This document shows, piece after piece, positions 6,586-15,490 of a stretch of 64,000 nt of DNA. Under the pieces are notes generated by a model. The model searched no databases. It had not been told where the DNA came from and saw only the letters and a program-made list of their open reading frames with translations. This stretch comes from Mucilaginibacter lappiensis (GTDB taxonomy: Bacteria; Bacteroidota; Bacteroidia; Sphingobacteriales; Sphingobacteriaceae), in the NCBI RefSeq assembly GCF_900155965.1, contig NZ_FTMG01000002.1:434001-498000 (forward strand), given 5' to 3'. The position numbers and the translations under genes are program-made. Position 1 is the stretch's first letter, and every line of letters begins with the position of its first letter.

Positions 6586-8412
6586 CTATTTAATATCAAC
6601 ACTAAATTCATTACTCGTTTTGTTCTCACGGGTAACTATAATATACTTTAAAGTTAGAGGCTTGCCATTGGTCATTGGCGATAGTATTGGATTTGAATAC
6701 AGATCAGCAGTATTATCGGCCTTATGTCCATCTACGGTATAGTATACTTTGCTGTCAGCAACAAAAGGTGTAATGGTTATTCTTTTTCCTTTGGTTGCCG
6801 CGTCATCAGTAATTATCACATTAGCTTCCGGGATGCGGTAGTTTATGCCCGACTTTTCTATAGATTCTAAAACTAGCGGCAGCCTTTTGCTGGTAAAATC
6901 TTCATAATTCTTATTCTCGGTTTTTGTCCAGCCAACTTCTGCCAGTGCAATAGCACGTGGAAACAGCATATATTCTAATTTGTTGTTGGTAGATATATAC
7001 TCCGTCCACATATTGGCCTGCACACCCAAAATGTGTTTTTGCTGATCGGCGTCTAATGCCGCTGGCCGCGGGTTATAATTATAAACCACATCTAAGGGTA
7101 GGAAACCTCCAATAGCCAAAGGTTCTGTTTTAGCATCTTTAGCCTGGGCATGATCTATATACATATTGCTATTGGGCGACATGATTACGTTATGCCCTTC
7201 TTTGGCTGCCTGTATACCACCTGCCTCGCCTCTCCAGCTCATTACAGTTGCATTGGGCGTTAGTCCGCCTTCCAGTATTTCGTCCCAGCCAATTAAGCTT
7301 TTGCCGTTTTTATTTAAAAACTTTTCTATACGATTAATAAACCAGCTTTGCAGTTCGTGCTCGTCTTTCAGCTTATTTTCATGGATGATCTTTTGTGCCA
7401 GCGCCGAAGTTTTCCACTCATCCTTAGGAACCTCATCACCACCAATGTGGATATACTTACTCGGGAAAATGGCCATCACTTCGGTTAAAACATCCTGTAA
7501 AAATTGAAAAGTGGGCTCGCCGGGATTGTAAATGGTATTATGTACTCCCCAGTAACCCGGTACTTTGTACGGACCGGTTCCATTACCTAATTCGGGATAG
7601 GCAGTCAATACAGCAGTACAATGGCCAGGCATTTCAATTTCGGGTATTACCTCAATATTTCTTTCGGTCGCGTATTTTACAATTTCACGGGCCTGCTCCT
7701 GGGTATAAAAGCCGCCGCTCTTTTTGCCATCATAAATAAATGGCTTGAAATCATAATATTGACCAATAATGGTCGAATCGCGCCAGGCACTGATGGTGGT
7801 TAGCTTCGGATATTTTTTTATTTCCAAACGCCAGCCCTGGTCGTCTGTTAAGTGCCAGTGCAGGGTATTGAGCTTTAGGGATGCCATTACATCAAGGATT
7901 TTTTTGATCTCGTTGGCATCAAAAAAATGACGGCCAACATCCAGCATCAGGCCGCGGTATGAAAAATTGGGCTCATCATTAATGTTCACCACGGGCACCA
8001 ATAATTGCTTATCCTTTTGCTGGATAAGTTGTAATAATGACTGAACGCCGTAAAACACACCAGCTCGGTTTCCCACGATATTAACGCCCTTATTGGTTAC
8101 TTTAAGCTGATAACCTTCATTTGAAGTTTTTGCAGATGCCGAGGTATTTAAAACAATAGTATTTGCAATGGCTGCATTATTAATATTTAAGGTAAAACCG
8201 TACCTTTTTTTAAAAAAGTAATTGAACATACCGGCCACTTTTTGGGCATCAGATTCTTTGGCTACGATACTGGTATGCTGACTAATGATAAACTGACCGA
8301 CACCTTTTTCGGCAAATGCAGGCTTGGGCACAATGGTTACTTCGTCGGCTTGTTGGGCAAATGTGGTCCGTCCGACTAAAATCAGGAGGAATAAGAAGAG
8401 ATTTTTTTTCAT
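6586..8412 (-). CDS. GH20 beta-N-acetylhexosaminidase, secreted
   Basis: Removes terminal GlcNAc or GalNAc from glycans in the periplasm. The 608-residue protein has a signal peptide ending near F-A-Q20, a GH20 N-terminal beta domain (about 25-145), the catalytic barrel from about 150 and a C-terminal Ig-like segment. The catalytic pair is D326-E327 in H-I-G-G-D-E; W-H-L-T-D-D-Q-G-W near 185-194 is a conserved subsite strand. It is the last gene of the four-enzyme block, 77 bases after GH29. A second, more divergent GH20 lies in the same block, so the two likely cut different linkages. Confidence 0.93.
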   Translation of the reverse strand: MKKNLFLFLLILVGRTTFAQQADEVTIVPKPAFAEKGVGQFIISQHTSIVAKESDAQKVAGMFNYFFKKRYGFTLNINNAAIANTIVLNTSASAKTSNEGYQLKVTNKGVNIVGNRAGVFYGVQSLLQLIQQKDKQLLVPVVNINDEPNFSYRGLMLDVGRHFFDANEIKKILDVMASLKLNTLHWHLTDDQGWRLEIKKYPKLTTISAWRDSTIIGQYYDFKPFIYDGKKSGGFYTQEQAREIVKYATERNIEVIPEIEMPGHCTAVLTAYPELGNGTGPYKVPGYWGVHNTIYNPGEPTFQFLQDVLTEVMAIFPSKYIHIGGDEVPKDEWKTSALAQKIIHENKLKDEHELQSWFINRIEKFLNKNGKSLIGWDEILEGGLTPNATVMSWRGEAGGIQAAKEGHNVIMSPNSNMYIDHAQAKDAKTEPLAIGGFLPLDVVYNYNPRPAALDADQQKHILGVQANMWTEYISTNNKLEYMLFPRAIALAEVGWTKTENKNYEDFTSKRLPLVLESIEKSGINYRIPEANVIITDDAATKGKRITITPFVADSKVYYTVDGHKADNTADLYSNPILSPMTNGKPLTLKYIIVTRENKTSNEFSVDIK

Positions 8413-8489
8413 AATTAATTTAGAGCAGGGTCATCCAGCATTTTTGTGCCAGATGGGTTATTTGATATTTGTAGTTTAAGTATGCGATT

Positions 8490-9992
8490 TTAAAGCCCGG
8501 TAAATTGTTTATATAAACCCATAGCCGTTAAAGTAGGATTTAACCTGGACGATGTGATGTTTAGCCTTACCTTTTGAGCGGTTACGGGTTTAAAGCGGAT
8601 CAATCTTTTGGCACCAATAGTAGTGCCTTCGGCTATTTGTTCCCAGGTTGTTCCATTAAAATATTCCAGGTTGAATTTTTCGATACGCTGACCGATAGTG
8701 ATGTTTTCCTGCAGGCTCAATACATCAAAAGTTTGAGGTTTTGGCAGGCTGAATTCTATTACTGACGTGGTGTCGCTGCCTTTAGTAGTCCAGTAGTTAT
8801 GGATACTGCCGCTTAACAAAGCTTTGGTATTAATACCGTTTGATGAGTTGATCTTCGCTCCTTTCAGCAGGTTGGTTTTAAATGTTTGATCGATGATGTT
8901 TTTCCATGCCATCAAATTTTTCTGATCGTGCTCGTTAATCAAACCTCTTTTGTCTGGCGGAATATTGAGCAGCAAAACTGAATTACGCCCTACAGAACTA
9001 TAATAGATATCCAACAGTTTTTCGGGAGATTTTACCTGGTTATCTTCCGTTTCATGATAAAACCATCCCGGTCTTATAGATACATCTGTTTCGGCAGGAT
9101 ACCATACCAGGGCTTTCGCCTTGCTTATTTTTTCACGGTTTCCCAGATCACTCCCGGTCATATCTCCTTTAGGTTTAAAAGCGATATCTTTTTGCGAATC
9201 TTTTTCTGTACCCGCATTATTTTGCTGATCGATAGGGATAACGCTCCATTCAGATACACGGCCATAACCGCTCTCGGTACCCACCCAGCGTACGTCAGGC
9301 CCCATAATGGCTATTACGGCCCCGGGTTGAAGTTTCCGAATCAAACTGTACCAGGCATCAAAATGGTACACCGGTTTCTTACCATTCGGGCCTTCGCCGT
9401 TGGCCCCGTCAAACCAAACTTCATCAACCCGGCCATAATTGCTCAGCAATTCGGTGAGCTGGTTCATGAAATAAGCATTGTACTTTTCGGTATCGCCATA
9501 ATCGGGATTGTTCCGATCCCATGGTGATAGGTAAACACCAAAACCAACGCCTTGTGCATGACAAGCATCGGCCACTTCTTTTACTACGTCTCCCTGACCG
9601 TTTTTCCAGGGGCTGTTTTTTATAGAGTGCTCGGTGTACTTACTCGGCCACAGGCAAAAACCGTCATGGTGTTTGGCTGTGATGATCACCTGTTTTATCC
9701 CGGCCTGTTTGCAGGTGCGTACCCATTGGGCGGCGTCTAACGCGGTTGGATTAAACAGTTTGGCATCTTCTTTACCCTCGCCCCATTCCCGGTTGGTAAA
9801 GGTATTCATGCCGAAATGTAAAAACGCGGTAAACTCCAACTGCTGCCAGCGTAATTGCCGTGGCGAAGGTGTAATATGCGCTGCTTTATTTACAATTTCC
9901 TGTTGGGAGTCTGTGGGGCTGACCGCCGTGTAATTTTGTGCAAAAGCCGACGAGCAAAAGCCTATGGCTATTAAGGATAATATAGTTTTCAT
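8490..9992 (-). CDS. GH29 alpha-L-fucosidase, secreted
   Basis: Retaining exo-fucosidase acting on fucosylated glycans in the periplasm. The 500-residue protein has a signal peptide (M-K-T-I-L-S-L-I-A-I-G-F-C) nearly identical to that of the GH20 upstream, the family signature A-K-H-H-D-G-F near 106-112 and the nucleophile Asp195 in E-V-W-F-D-G. The last 120 residues form a beta-rich, discoidin-like module (S-L-Q-E-N-I-T-I-G-Q-R), as in the GH29 subfamily that acts on branched or internal fucose. It starts 36 bases after the GH20 stop, within one operon. Confidence 0.92.
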   Translation of the reverse strand: MKTILSLIAIGFCSSAFAQNYTAVSPTDSQQEIVNKAAHITPSPRQLRWQQLEFTAFLHFGMNTFTNREWGEGKEDAKLFNPTALDAAQWVRTCKQAGIKQVIITAKHHDGFCLWPSKYTEHSIKNSPWKNGQGDVVKEVADACHAQGVGFGVYLSPWDRNNPDYGDTEKYNAYFMNQLTELLSNYGRVDEVWFDGANGEGPNGKKPVYHFDAWYSLIRKLQPGAVIAIMGPDVRWVGTESGYGRVSEWSVIPIDQQNNAGTEKDSQKDIAFKPKGDMTGSDLGNREKISKAKALVWYPAETDVSIRPGWFYHETEDNQVKSPEKLLDIYYSSVGRNSVLLLNIPPDKRGLINEHDQKNLMAWKNIIDQTFKTNLLKGAKINSSNGINTKALLSGSIHNYWTTKGSDTTSVIEFSLPKPQTFDVLSLQENITIGQRIEKFNLEYFNGTTWEQIAEGTTIGAKRLIRFKPVTAQKVRLNITSSRLNPTLTAMGLYKQFTGL

Positions 9993-10028
9993 TTATTTAG
10001 TTTACATTTTCTGAAACCGGACGATTTA

Positions 10029-11891
10029 TCACCGGGCCCTTTTTTCTAATTCTTCAAGTGGAACGATCAACAATTTTCCTGCGGGGGCATTTCCTCTAAA
10101 TGATTGCGCCCTTAATTGGTAGATGCCCTTGGGGATAACTATTGGAGTACTGCCATAACGGGCGCTGGATGTATCGGGGTTGGTATTGTCCAGGGTATAG
10201 TAAATTTCCAGGCCGTCAATATCTGTGCTCAAAGAAGCCACTAGCTGTTTTTGCTCATCGAGTTTTGAAGTCGCAAGTACATCAAAGGCAGCTGTGGCAT
10301 AATTGATGTGCGCGGCATCTAAAACTTTAAATTGAGGCTCTAGTTTTTTTTGAAAATTAGCCCAGTTTTGTTTTGCCCGTGGCGACCAAAAAACTTCGGA
10401 TAATGCCAGGGAACGTGGCCATGTCATGTATTCGGCATGCCGCCCGGTAGGTACAGCTTCCGACCATAAATTACCCTGTCCTCCCAAAACCAATGTACTG
10501 TCTATCCCTGCCGGAATGGGGTTCCATTGATAAGCTGTTTTTAAACGCAGCATATCGTATGTGGAAGGTTCTAATTGCGGATCGCCCTGGTAAAGATCTA
10601 AGTAGGTATTGCTGCTGGGGGTAAAAATAACCTGATGCCCTTGTTTGGCGGCCTCTATCCCTCCCTGCATACCTTGCCAGCTCATCACCGTTGCTTCGGG
10701 AGCCAGCCCGCCTTCCAGAATTTCATTCCACCCAATTATTTTTTTCTTCTTTTTTTTCAGGATTTTTTCCACTCTTTTTATAAAATAGCTTTGCAGCTCG
10801 TGCTCGGTCTTTATCCCCTGTTTTTTCATGAAATCCTGTACCACGGCCGACTGTTGCCAGAAGTACTTTGTAGCTTCGTCACCGCCGATATGGATATACT
10901 CTCCAGGAAACAAAGCAGCTACTTCCGTAAAAACTTTATCCAGAAAGGTGTACACGCGTTCGTCTGCTGGGTTTAAGGTGTTGTCGTCGATATTATAAAA
11001 TTTACTTCCGGGGTTTACGGAATAGATATATCCTGTTGCGGATAAATAAGGGTAAGCAGCAATAGCTGCCAGCGAATGGCCGGGAACATCAATTTCGGGT
11101 ACAATGGTTATATGTCTTTCGGTAGCGTAGGCTATAACCTCTTTTATATCCTGCTGGGTATAATATCCGCCATAAGTAGCCTTTTCATTTCTTTGAGGTG
11201 GATCATAAGACCACCATCCTCCTGTTCTGGGTACACGCCAGGCGCCTACTTCTGTTAATCGGGGAAGTGATTTTATTTCGATGCGCCATCCCTGATCGTC
11301 TGTTAAATGCCAGTGAAAAACATTGAATTTATAGCGGGCCATGTCATCAATATATTTTTTCACAAAGTCTTTTGAAAAGAAATGCCTGCTTACATCCAGC
11401 ATTAATCCGCGCCATTTTAACCGGGGATAATCAACAATTTCTACAACAGGAAGGCTACGCGGCTGCTTATTGGCTTCGTCTGAGAGGGAAAGCAGTTGTC
11501 GTAGGGTTTGTAAACCATAAAATATACCCGCCGTTTTACGTGCCTGCAGTTTTACTTCACTTTCTGTAATGGAAAGCTCATAGCCTTCGTCATTACCGGG
11601 ATTGTTTAATGTCGGATTTAACAATAGTCTGATGGAGTGCTCCGGTGCCGTTGTTTTGTTTTTTACAGGCAATGTAATACCTGTTACTGTATTTATCCAT
11701 TCATTAGTACGGTTGCCCAACGCGGTAAGTTCCGGGCTACCAGAGGGGATGATTAAAGTGGTATGGTTGTCGATAACAAACCTGCCTTTACCTTGAACCA
11801 ATGATACCGGTTCGGGGATAATGGCCGTATTGTTTTGTGCATAAGCTACAGAGCAAAAGCCTATGGCAATTAGGGATAGTATATGTTTCAT
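10029..11891 (-). CDS. GH20 beta-N-acetylhexosaminidase, secreted (second copy)
   Basis: A 620-residue beta-hexosaminidase with signal peptide (to A-Y-A-Q19), GH20b domain and catalytic barrel. The catalytic pair is D338-E339 in H-I-G-G-D-E-A-T. It shares only the core with the GH20 at 6586 and has an insertion W-W-S-Y-D-P-P-Q-R around 226-234 near the active site that the other lacks, consistent with a different substrate. A run of six Lys sits before I-I-G-W-N-E. Its ATG overlaps the stop of GH27 by 4 bases, so the two are translationally coupled. Confidence 0.93.
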   Translation of the reverse strand: MKHILSLIAIGFCSVAYAQNNTAIIPEPVSLVQGKGRFVIDNHTTLIIPSGSPELTALGNRTNEWINTVTGITLPVKNKTTAPEHSIRLLLNPTLNNPGNDEGYELSITESEVKLQARKTAGIFYGLQTLRQLLSLSDEANKQPRSLPVVEIVDYPRLKWRGLMLDVSRHFFSKDFVKKYIDDMARYKFNVFHWHLTDDQGWRIEIKSLPRLTEVGAWRVPRTGGWWSYDPPQRNEKATYGGYYTQQDIKEVIAYATERHITIVPEIDVPGHSLAAIAAYPYLSATGYIYSVNPGSKFYNIDDNTLNPADERVYTFLDKVFTEVAALFPGEYIHIGGDEATKYFWQQSAVVQDFMKKQGIKTEHELQSYFIKRVEKILKKKKKKIIGWNEILEGGLAPEATVMSWQGMQGGIEAAKQGHQVIFTPSSNTYLDLYQGDPQLEPSTYDMLRLKTAYQWNPIPAGIDSTLVLGGQGNLWSEAVPTGRHAEYMTWPRSLALSEVFWSPRAKQNWANFQKKLEPQFKVLDAAHINYATAAFDVLATSKLDEQKQLVASLSTDIDGLEIYYTLDNTNPDTSSARYGSTPIVIPKGIYQLRAQSFRGNAPAGKLLIVPLEELEKRAR

Positions 11892-13450
11892 TTACTTAAG
11901 TTGCATTTTAATATCATCACGCCATGTGATGGGATACTGATAGATATATCCCCTTCCGGAAACCGAATGGGTTGCTTTGTCCATAGGTCGGTTATCGTAA
12001 CAGGAAGGAGAGGTAATTCAAAGTTTAATATATTGATGTTGGAGGCGATCGTGTTATCTGAAGCGTTAAGGAGTGCGATGATAAACGATCCATCCTCCAT
12101 CGGTTTTTGCCAAACCTCCAGCTGGTTATCCATCAATTTTAATCTTTTAGCCGCTTTACCTAAGGCATCCTGATCAACAGTAATCATCTCTTTATTTTTG
12201 AGTAGCCGAAGTGTAGCATCATCAATATATTCCATATTAGCACCTATCAGCAGCGGGGCGCTCAGCATGCACCACATGCTAAAGTGTGTTTTTTGTTCTT
12301 CTGCACTCAGGTGGTTTACCCGCTTTTTACCATCCTCATCGTTGCCGCCAATAGTGCCGATCTGCAAAATATCCGGATCGTTCCAATTACCTGGTTTTAC
12401 ATAAGCGGCTTTATCAGCCAGTTTTTTCATCGCGTTATGAATGGAGCTCCAATTATCGCGGATATCTTGTTCTGTTCGCCAAAGCTGTCCTCCGGCCTCG
12501 TTTCCCCACTCCCAAACATTACCCATACCATACTGACACAAGGAAAAAATAATATCACGCTGCTGTTGATGTAAAGCACCGGCCATTATTTTATAAGGTT
12601 TCATATACTCGGCGCGGGAAGTATCTTTAGCAAAAGCACCATAGCTGCACCAGTCGTATTTGAGATAATCAAAACCCATATCCGACCAATATTTAGCATC
12701 CAAAAGTTCGTGCTGATAACTTCCTGCTGCCCCTCCGCAGGTTAAAGGACCGGGAGATGAATATATACCAGCCTTAAAGCCCTGGCGGTGCAGTGTTTCG
12801 GTCATTCCTTTCATATCGGGAAAGAAAGAATTGGGTACAATGTTGCCGCTGCCATCTCTTGGAGCGCCTTGTCGGGTGGTTAAATTGTCGGGGCCCTCAT
12901 AATAGCGGTAAACTTTATTGTCTGGCTGAGTCTTGAGTTCGGTCCAAACCGGGTTGTTTTTAACCGGCTGATTGGCCCAGGGGTCATCTAGCTCCAACAG
13001 GCTCCACCCCAATTGCTGCAAGCCTTTTTCTTTCATCAGTTTGGCCGTCAGTTCAATTTGTTTTTGGGTTACATTTCGCCCGTAACTATACCAGCTGCTC
13101 CAGCCCATAGGCGGTGTTAATGCCAGCCGCGGTCCTATGACCAATGAAAATACGCGGGTAGTTTTTCCAAATTTATTTTTGGCCGTTAGTTTAATGGGAT
13201 AGGTTCCGGCGGTATGAATTTTACCGGTGATTATTCCTGTATGCGCATCAAACTGTACCGTTGAGGGTAAGCCTTTTGCTGCCATCAGGATAGGCTGGGC
13301 GCCAGAAACCGGGACCGGGTAAATAAAAACTTTATCCGGGCGTGCGCCAAATAACCGTGGTCCATTAATCTGGGGAATTGAATCCTGTTGTGCATAACAA
13401 TACCCGCATAGCAATACATGGGTTATTACAGTAAAAAATTTCTTTACCAT
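11888..13450 (-). CDS. GH27 alpha-galactosidase with N-terminal Ig-like domain
   Basis: Retaining alpha-galactosidase or alpha-N-acetylgalactosaminidase, exported. In 520 residues it has a signal peptide, a short Ig-like He_PIG-type module (about 28-107, including G-L-P-S-T-V-Q-F-D-A-H-T-G-I-I-T-G), then the GH27 barrel starting at T-P-P-M-G-W-S-S-W. The nucleophile is Asp266 in Y-L-K-Y-D-W-C and the acid/base is probably Asp329 in R-T-E-Q-D-I. It is the first gene of the GH27-GH20-GH29-GH20 operon. It would remove capping alpha-Gal or GalNAc before the other enzymes act. Confidence 0.92.
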   Translation of the reverse strand: MVKKFFTVITHVLLCGYCYAQQDSIPQINGPRLFGARPDKVFIYPVPVSGAQPILMAAKGLPSTVQFDAHTGIITGKIHTAGTYPIKLTAKNKFGKTTRVFSLVIGPRLALTPPMGWSSWYSYGRNVTQKQIELTAKLMKEKGLQQLGWSLLELDDPWANQPVKNNPVWTELKTQPDNKVYRYYEGPDNLTTRQGAPRDGSGNIVPNSFFPDMKGMTETLHRQGFKAGIYSSPGPLTCGGAAGSYQHELLDAKYWSDMGFDYLKYDWCSYGAFAKDTSRAEYMKPYKIMAGALHQQQRDIIFSLCQYGMGNVWEWGNEAGGQLWRTEQDIRDNWSSIHNAMKKLADKAAYVKPGNWNDPDILQIGTIGGNDEDGKKRVNHLSAEEQKTHFSMWCMLSAPLLIGANMEYIDDATLRLLKNKEMITVDQDALGKAAKRLKLMDNQLEVWQKPMEDGSFIIALLNASDNTIASNINILNFELPLLPVTITDLWTKQPIRFPEGDISISIPSHGVMILKCNLSK

Positions 13451-13556
13451 TTTTTGATAAATATGATCGGTGTTTATAGGTTTTCCGTTTTCACAATATA
13501 GCTCTTTTGTTTTCAGGTTGATACAGTTTTTGTTTTAAATAGAGTCTCAATAAATA

Positions 13557-13579
13557 GCTTCCGGCTATTAACCGGAAGC
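13557..13579 (-). terminator. Terminator after the GH18 gene
   Basis: GCTTCCGG (13557-13564) pairs with CCGGAAGC (13572-13579) over a 7-base loop, then TATTTATT on the minus strand. It separates the GH18 gene from the GH27-GH20-GH29-GH20 operon, which therefore needs its own promoter or read-through. Confidence 0.75.
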
Positions 13580-13605
13580 TTTGTAATAGATATAGGGTTT
13601 GTTAA

Positions 13606-15318
13606 TTATGGGCATCCGCTGGCTGTACTGGCCTGGGTACTTGCCGTATAAACACCATTGGTGATAGTCCCGGCGTAGGTAGTACCCAAGGAGGCAACGG
13701 CAGTAGTGTTAATTGCTGCATTGTCCAGTTGCCAGTATAGTTTTAAGTTGGAAGCATTGGGGTGGCAGGTTCCCAGGCTTTTGTTCATCCAGGCAGATAT
13801 AGTTGACTGATTGAGCGCTGCATTCCAAACTCTTATTTCATCTATTTTCCCGCTCAGATAGGTGTTGGTAGATGTGGTAGTCTCCGACCCGGCCAGAAAT
13901 GCTGCGGTATTAGTGCTGCTTGTTGATGCTGGTATAGTGCCCGAAAAAGTAAGCGTTTGCAAGGTGCCGTTGATATACAATTTAAGCTTTGACGCATTGG
14001 TGCTTTGTGTGCCGTCAAATACGACTGCAACATGGTACCATTGACCTGCGGAAACTGCATTGGCCGCTGTATAGCCATAGCTATTACTGCCGTTACCTAA
14101 AATTACATACAGGGAATTGTCGCCGCCGCCTGTTTGTAGGGCAATCCGGTCGGTACTGGTATTGCTTTTGGCTAAAATGTTATTCCATGAGCCAATAGCG
14201 TTAAAGTACACCCATGATTCGAGGGTAAAAGCAGCGGCACTTTTAAGCTGTGTAACATCACCGGCAGATATTTTTCCGGAAGAAAGTGAAACCGCGTTAG
14301 TGCTTGAAGTTGTTTGCGGCGGGTTCATCATTTGAATGGCCTGGCGGGTATAAATATTATGAACGCCGTTGGCTATTTGATAATACTCGTTGTCGATACC
14401 GTATGAGCCAACGCCTCCTTTAGTGCCTTGTGTAGGCTGCCAGCTGGCATATTGATAAATTTGTACCGGGTTATAAACATAGCTGGAGTTTTGCCCATCG
14501 CCAGAGCCATCTTCAAAATCAACAATAGGTATAAACTGATTTGGCCTGATGTAAGCAGAATAAGTATTAAAAGTGCCGGTTAATGAACTGGTTTGGCGCC
14601 AATAAGCTTGTTGATACAAATAGCTGATAAAAGTAGAAACTTGTCTGAAAAAACTGCTGGTGCCATCTTCATTGGTATCTAAAATCAAGAGCTTTCCGGT
14701 TGTTGCTTTCGGGCCAAAGTACTGGCTTAAGGCACTCATCAAGCCCACATCGGCGGTTAGCGTTGCGCCCGACGGAATACTCTCTACATCCAGATCGATT
14801 CCATCATAGCCCGTGGCGTTGTAGCTGTTGTAAGTAGCCAATGCCCATGCCGCGTAACCCGTGCTATTATTAGTATAGTGATTGGTATAGGAGGTATCAG
14901 ATGTGGTATTGGGCAAACCTTGTGTATTTACAATTTTTGTTCCCTTGGCATGTAATGCAGGTATGTAAGTATTTTTTAAAGCAGGCCAATAAGGCGAGCT
15001 GGGAGGTGTATAGTCGGTAAAGTTGGAGATGATATCTACACTATCCGGCATATCGGTCATGGCCGGGCCATTAACATCTCCGGATACGGTTTTATCGCCC
15101 CAGGTACGGTAATAACCAACCATGAGCTGGTGAGCGCTGTTTTTGTAAGCGATCAGATCGGCATTGGTGGAGGTAACGTTTAAATGACTTGCTACCGAAT
15201 TAACTGCCGGTTGTTTTGTGCCATTGTGGATATCCTTTTTACAGGACGTAACACCTGCAATAACGCAGGGGCACAGCATGAACAGCCATGTCTTAACTAC
15301 AAAGATGTTTTTTTTCAT
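13606..15318 (-). CDS. GH18 endo-beta-N-acetylglucosaminidase-like lipoprotein with LamG-type domain
   Basis: Likely cuts the GlcNAc-GlcNAc core of N-glycans and so releases them from protein at the cell surface. The 570-residue lipoprotein has Cys26 (V-T-S-C), a GH18 domain with the catalytic motif D-G-I-D-L-D-V-E at 172-179 (Glu179 as acid), and a concanavalin-A/LamG-like domain from about 345 to 560. The early barrel strand M-V-G-Y-Y-R-T-W resembles EndoF/EndoS-type enzymes more than chitinases. It follows SusD, the usual place of a surface endo-enzyme. A chitinase role is not excluded. Confidence 0.85.
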   Translation of the reverse strand: MKKNIFVVKTWLFMLCPCVIAGVTSCKKDIHNGTKQPAVNSVASHLNVTSTNADLIAYKNSAHQLMVGYYRTWGDKTVSGDVNGPAMTDMPDSVDIISNFTDYTPPSSPYWPALKNTYIPALHAKGTKIVNTQGLPNTTSDTSYTNHYTNNSTGYAAWALATYNSYNATGYDGIDLDVESIPSGATLTADVGLMSALSQYFGPKATTGKLLILDTNEDGTSSFFRQVSTFISYLYQQAYWRQTSSLTGTFNTYSAYIRPNQFIPIVDFEDGSGDGQNSSYVYNPVQIYQYASWQPTQGTKGGVGSYGIDNEYYQIANGVHNIYTRQAIQMMNPPQTTSSTNAVSLSSGKISAGDVTQLKSAAAFTLESWVYFNAIGSWNNILAKSNTSTDRIALQTGGGDNSLYVILGNGSNSYGYTAANAVSAGQWYHVAVVFDGTQSTNASKLKLYINGTLQTLTFSGTIPASTSSTNTAAFLAGSETTTSTNTYLSGKIDEIRVWNAALNQSTISAWMNKSLGTCHPNASNLKLYWQLDNAAINTTAVASLGTTYAGTITNGVYTASTQASTASGCP

Positions 15319-15409
15319 AATAGGTTTTTAAAAGGTTATAAATGAAGACGAAAACTTGTTAGCGATAGACTGTTTGGCGGATAAGGTTTGTGAGTGATGA
15401 TGTTTTGAA

Positions 15410-15435
15410 AAGAACCCTTCCGAAGAAGGGTTCTT
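15410..15435 (-). terminator. Terminator after susD
   Basis: A perfect 11-bp stem (15410-15420 with 15425-15435). Read on the minus strand the loop is TTCG, a very stable tetraloop, followed by TTTTC. It lies between susD and the GH18 gene and should make the transporter pair more abundant than the enzymes downstream, or uncouple them. Confidence 0.88.
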
Positions 15436-15490
15436 ATAACCAACTAATCAACTATGCCGGTACTCACTCCGGCGATAGCAGTATTTTTAA

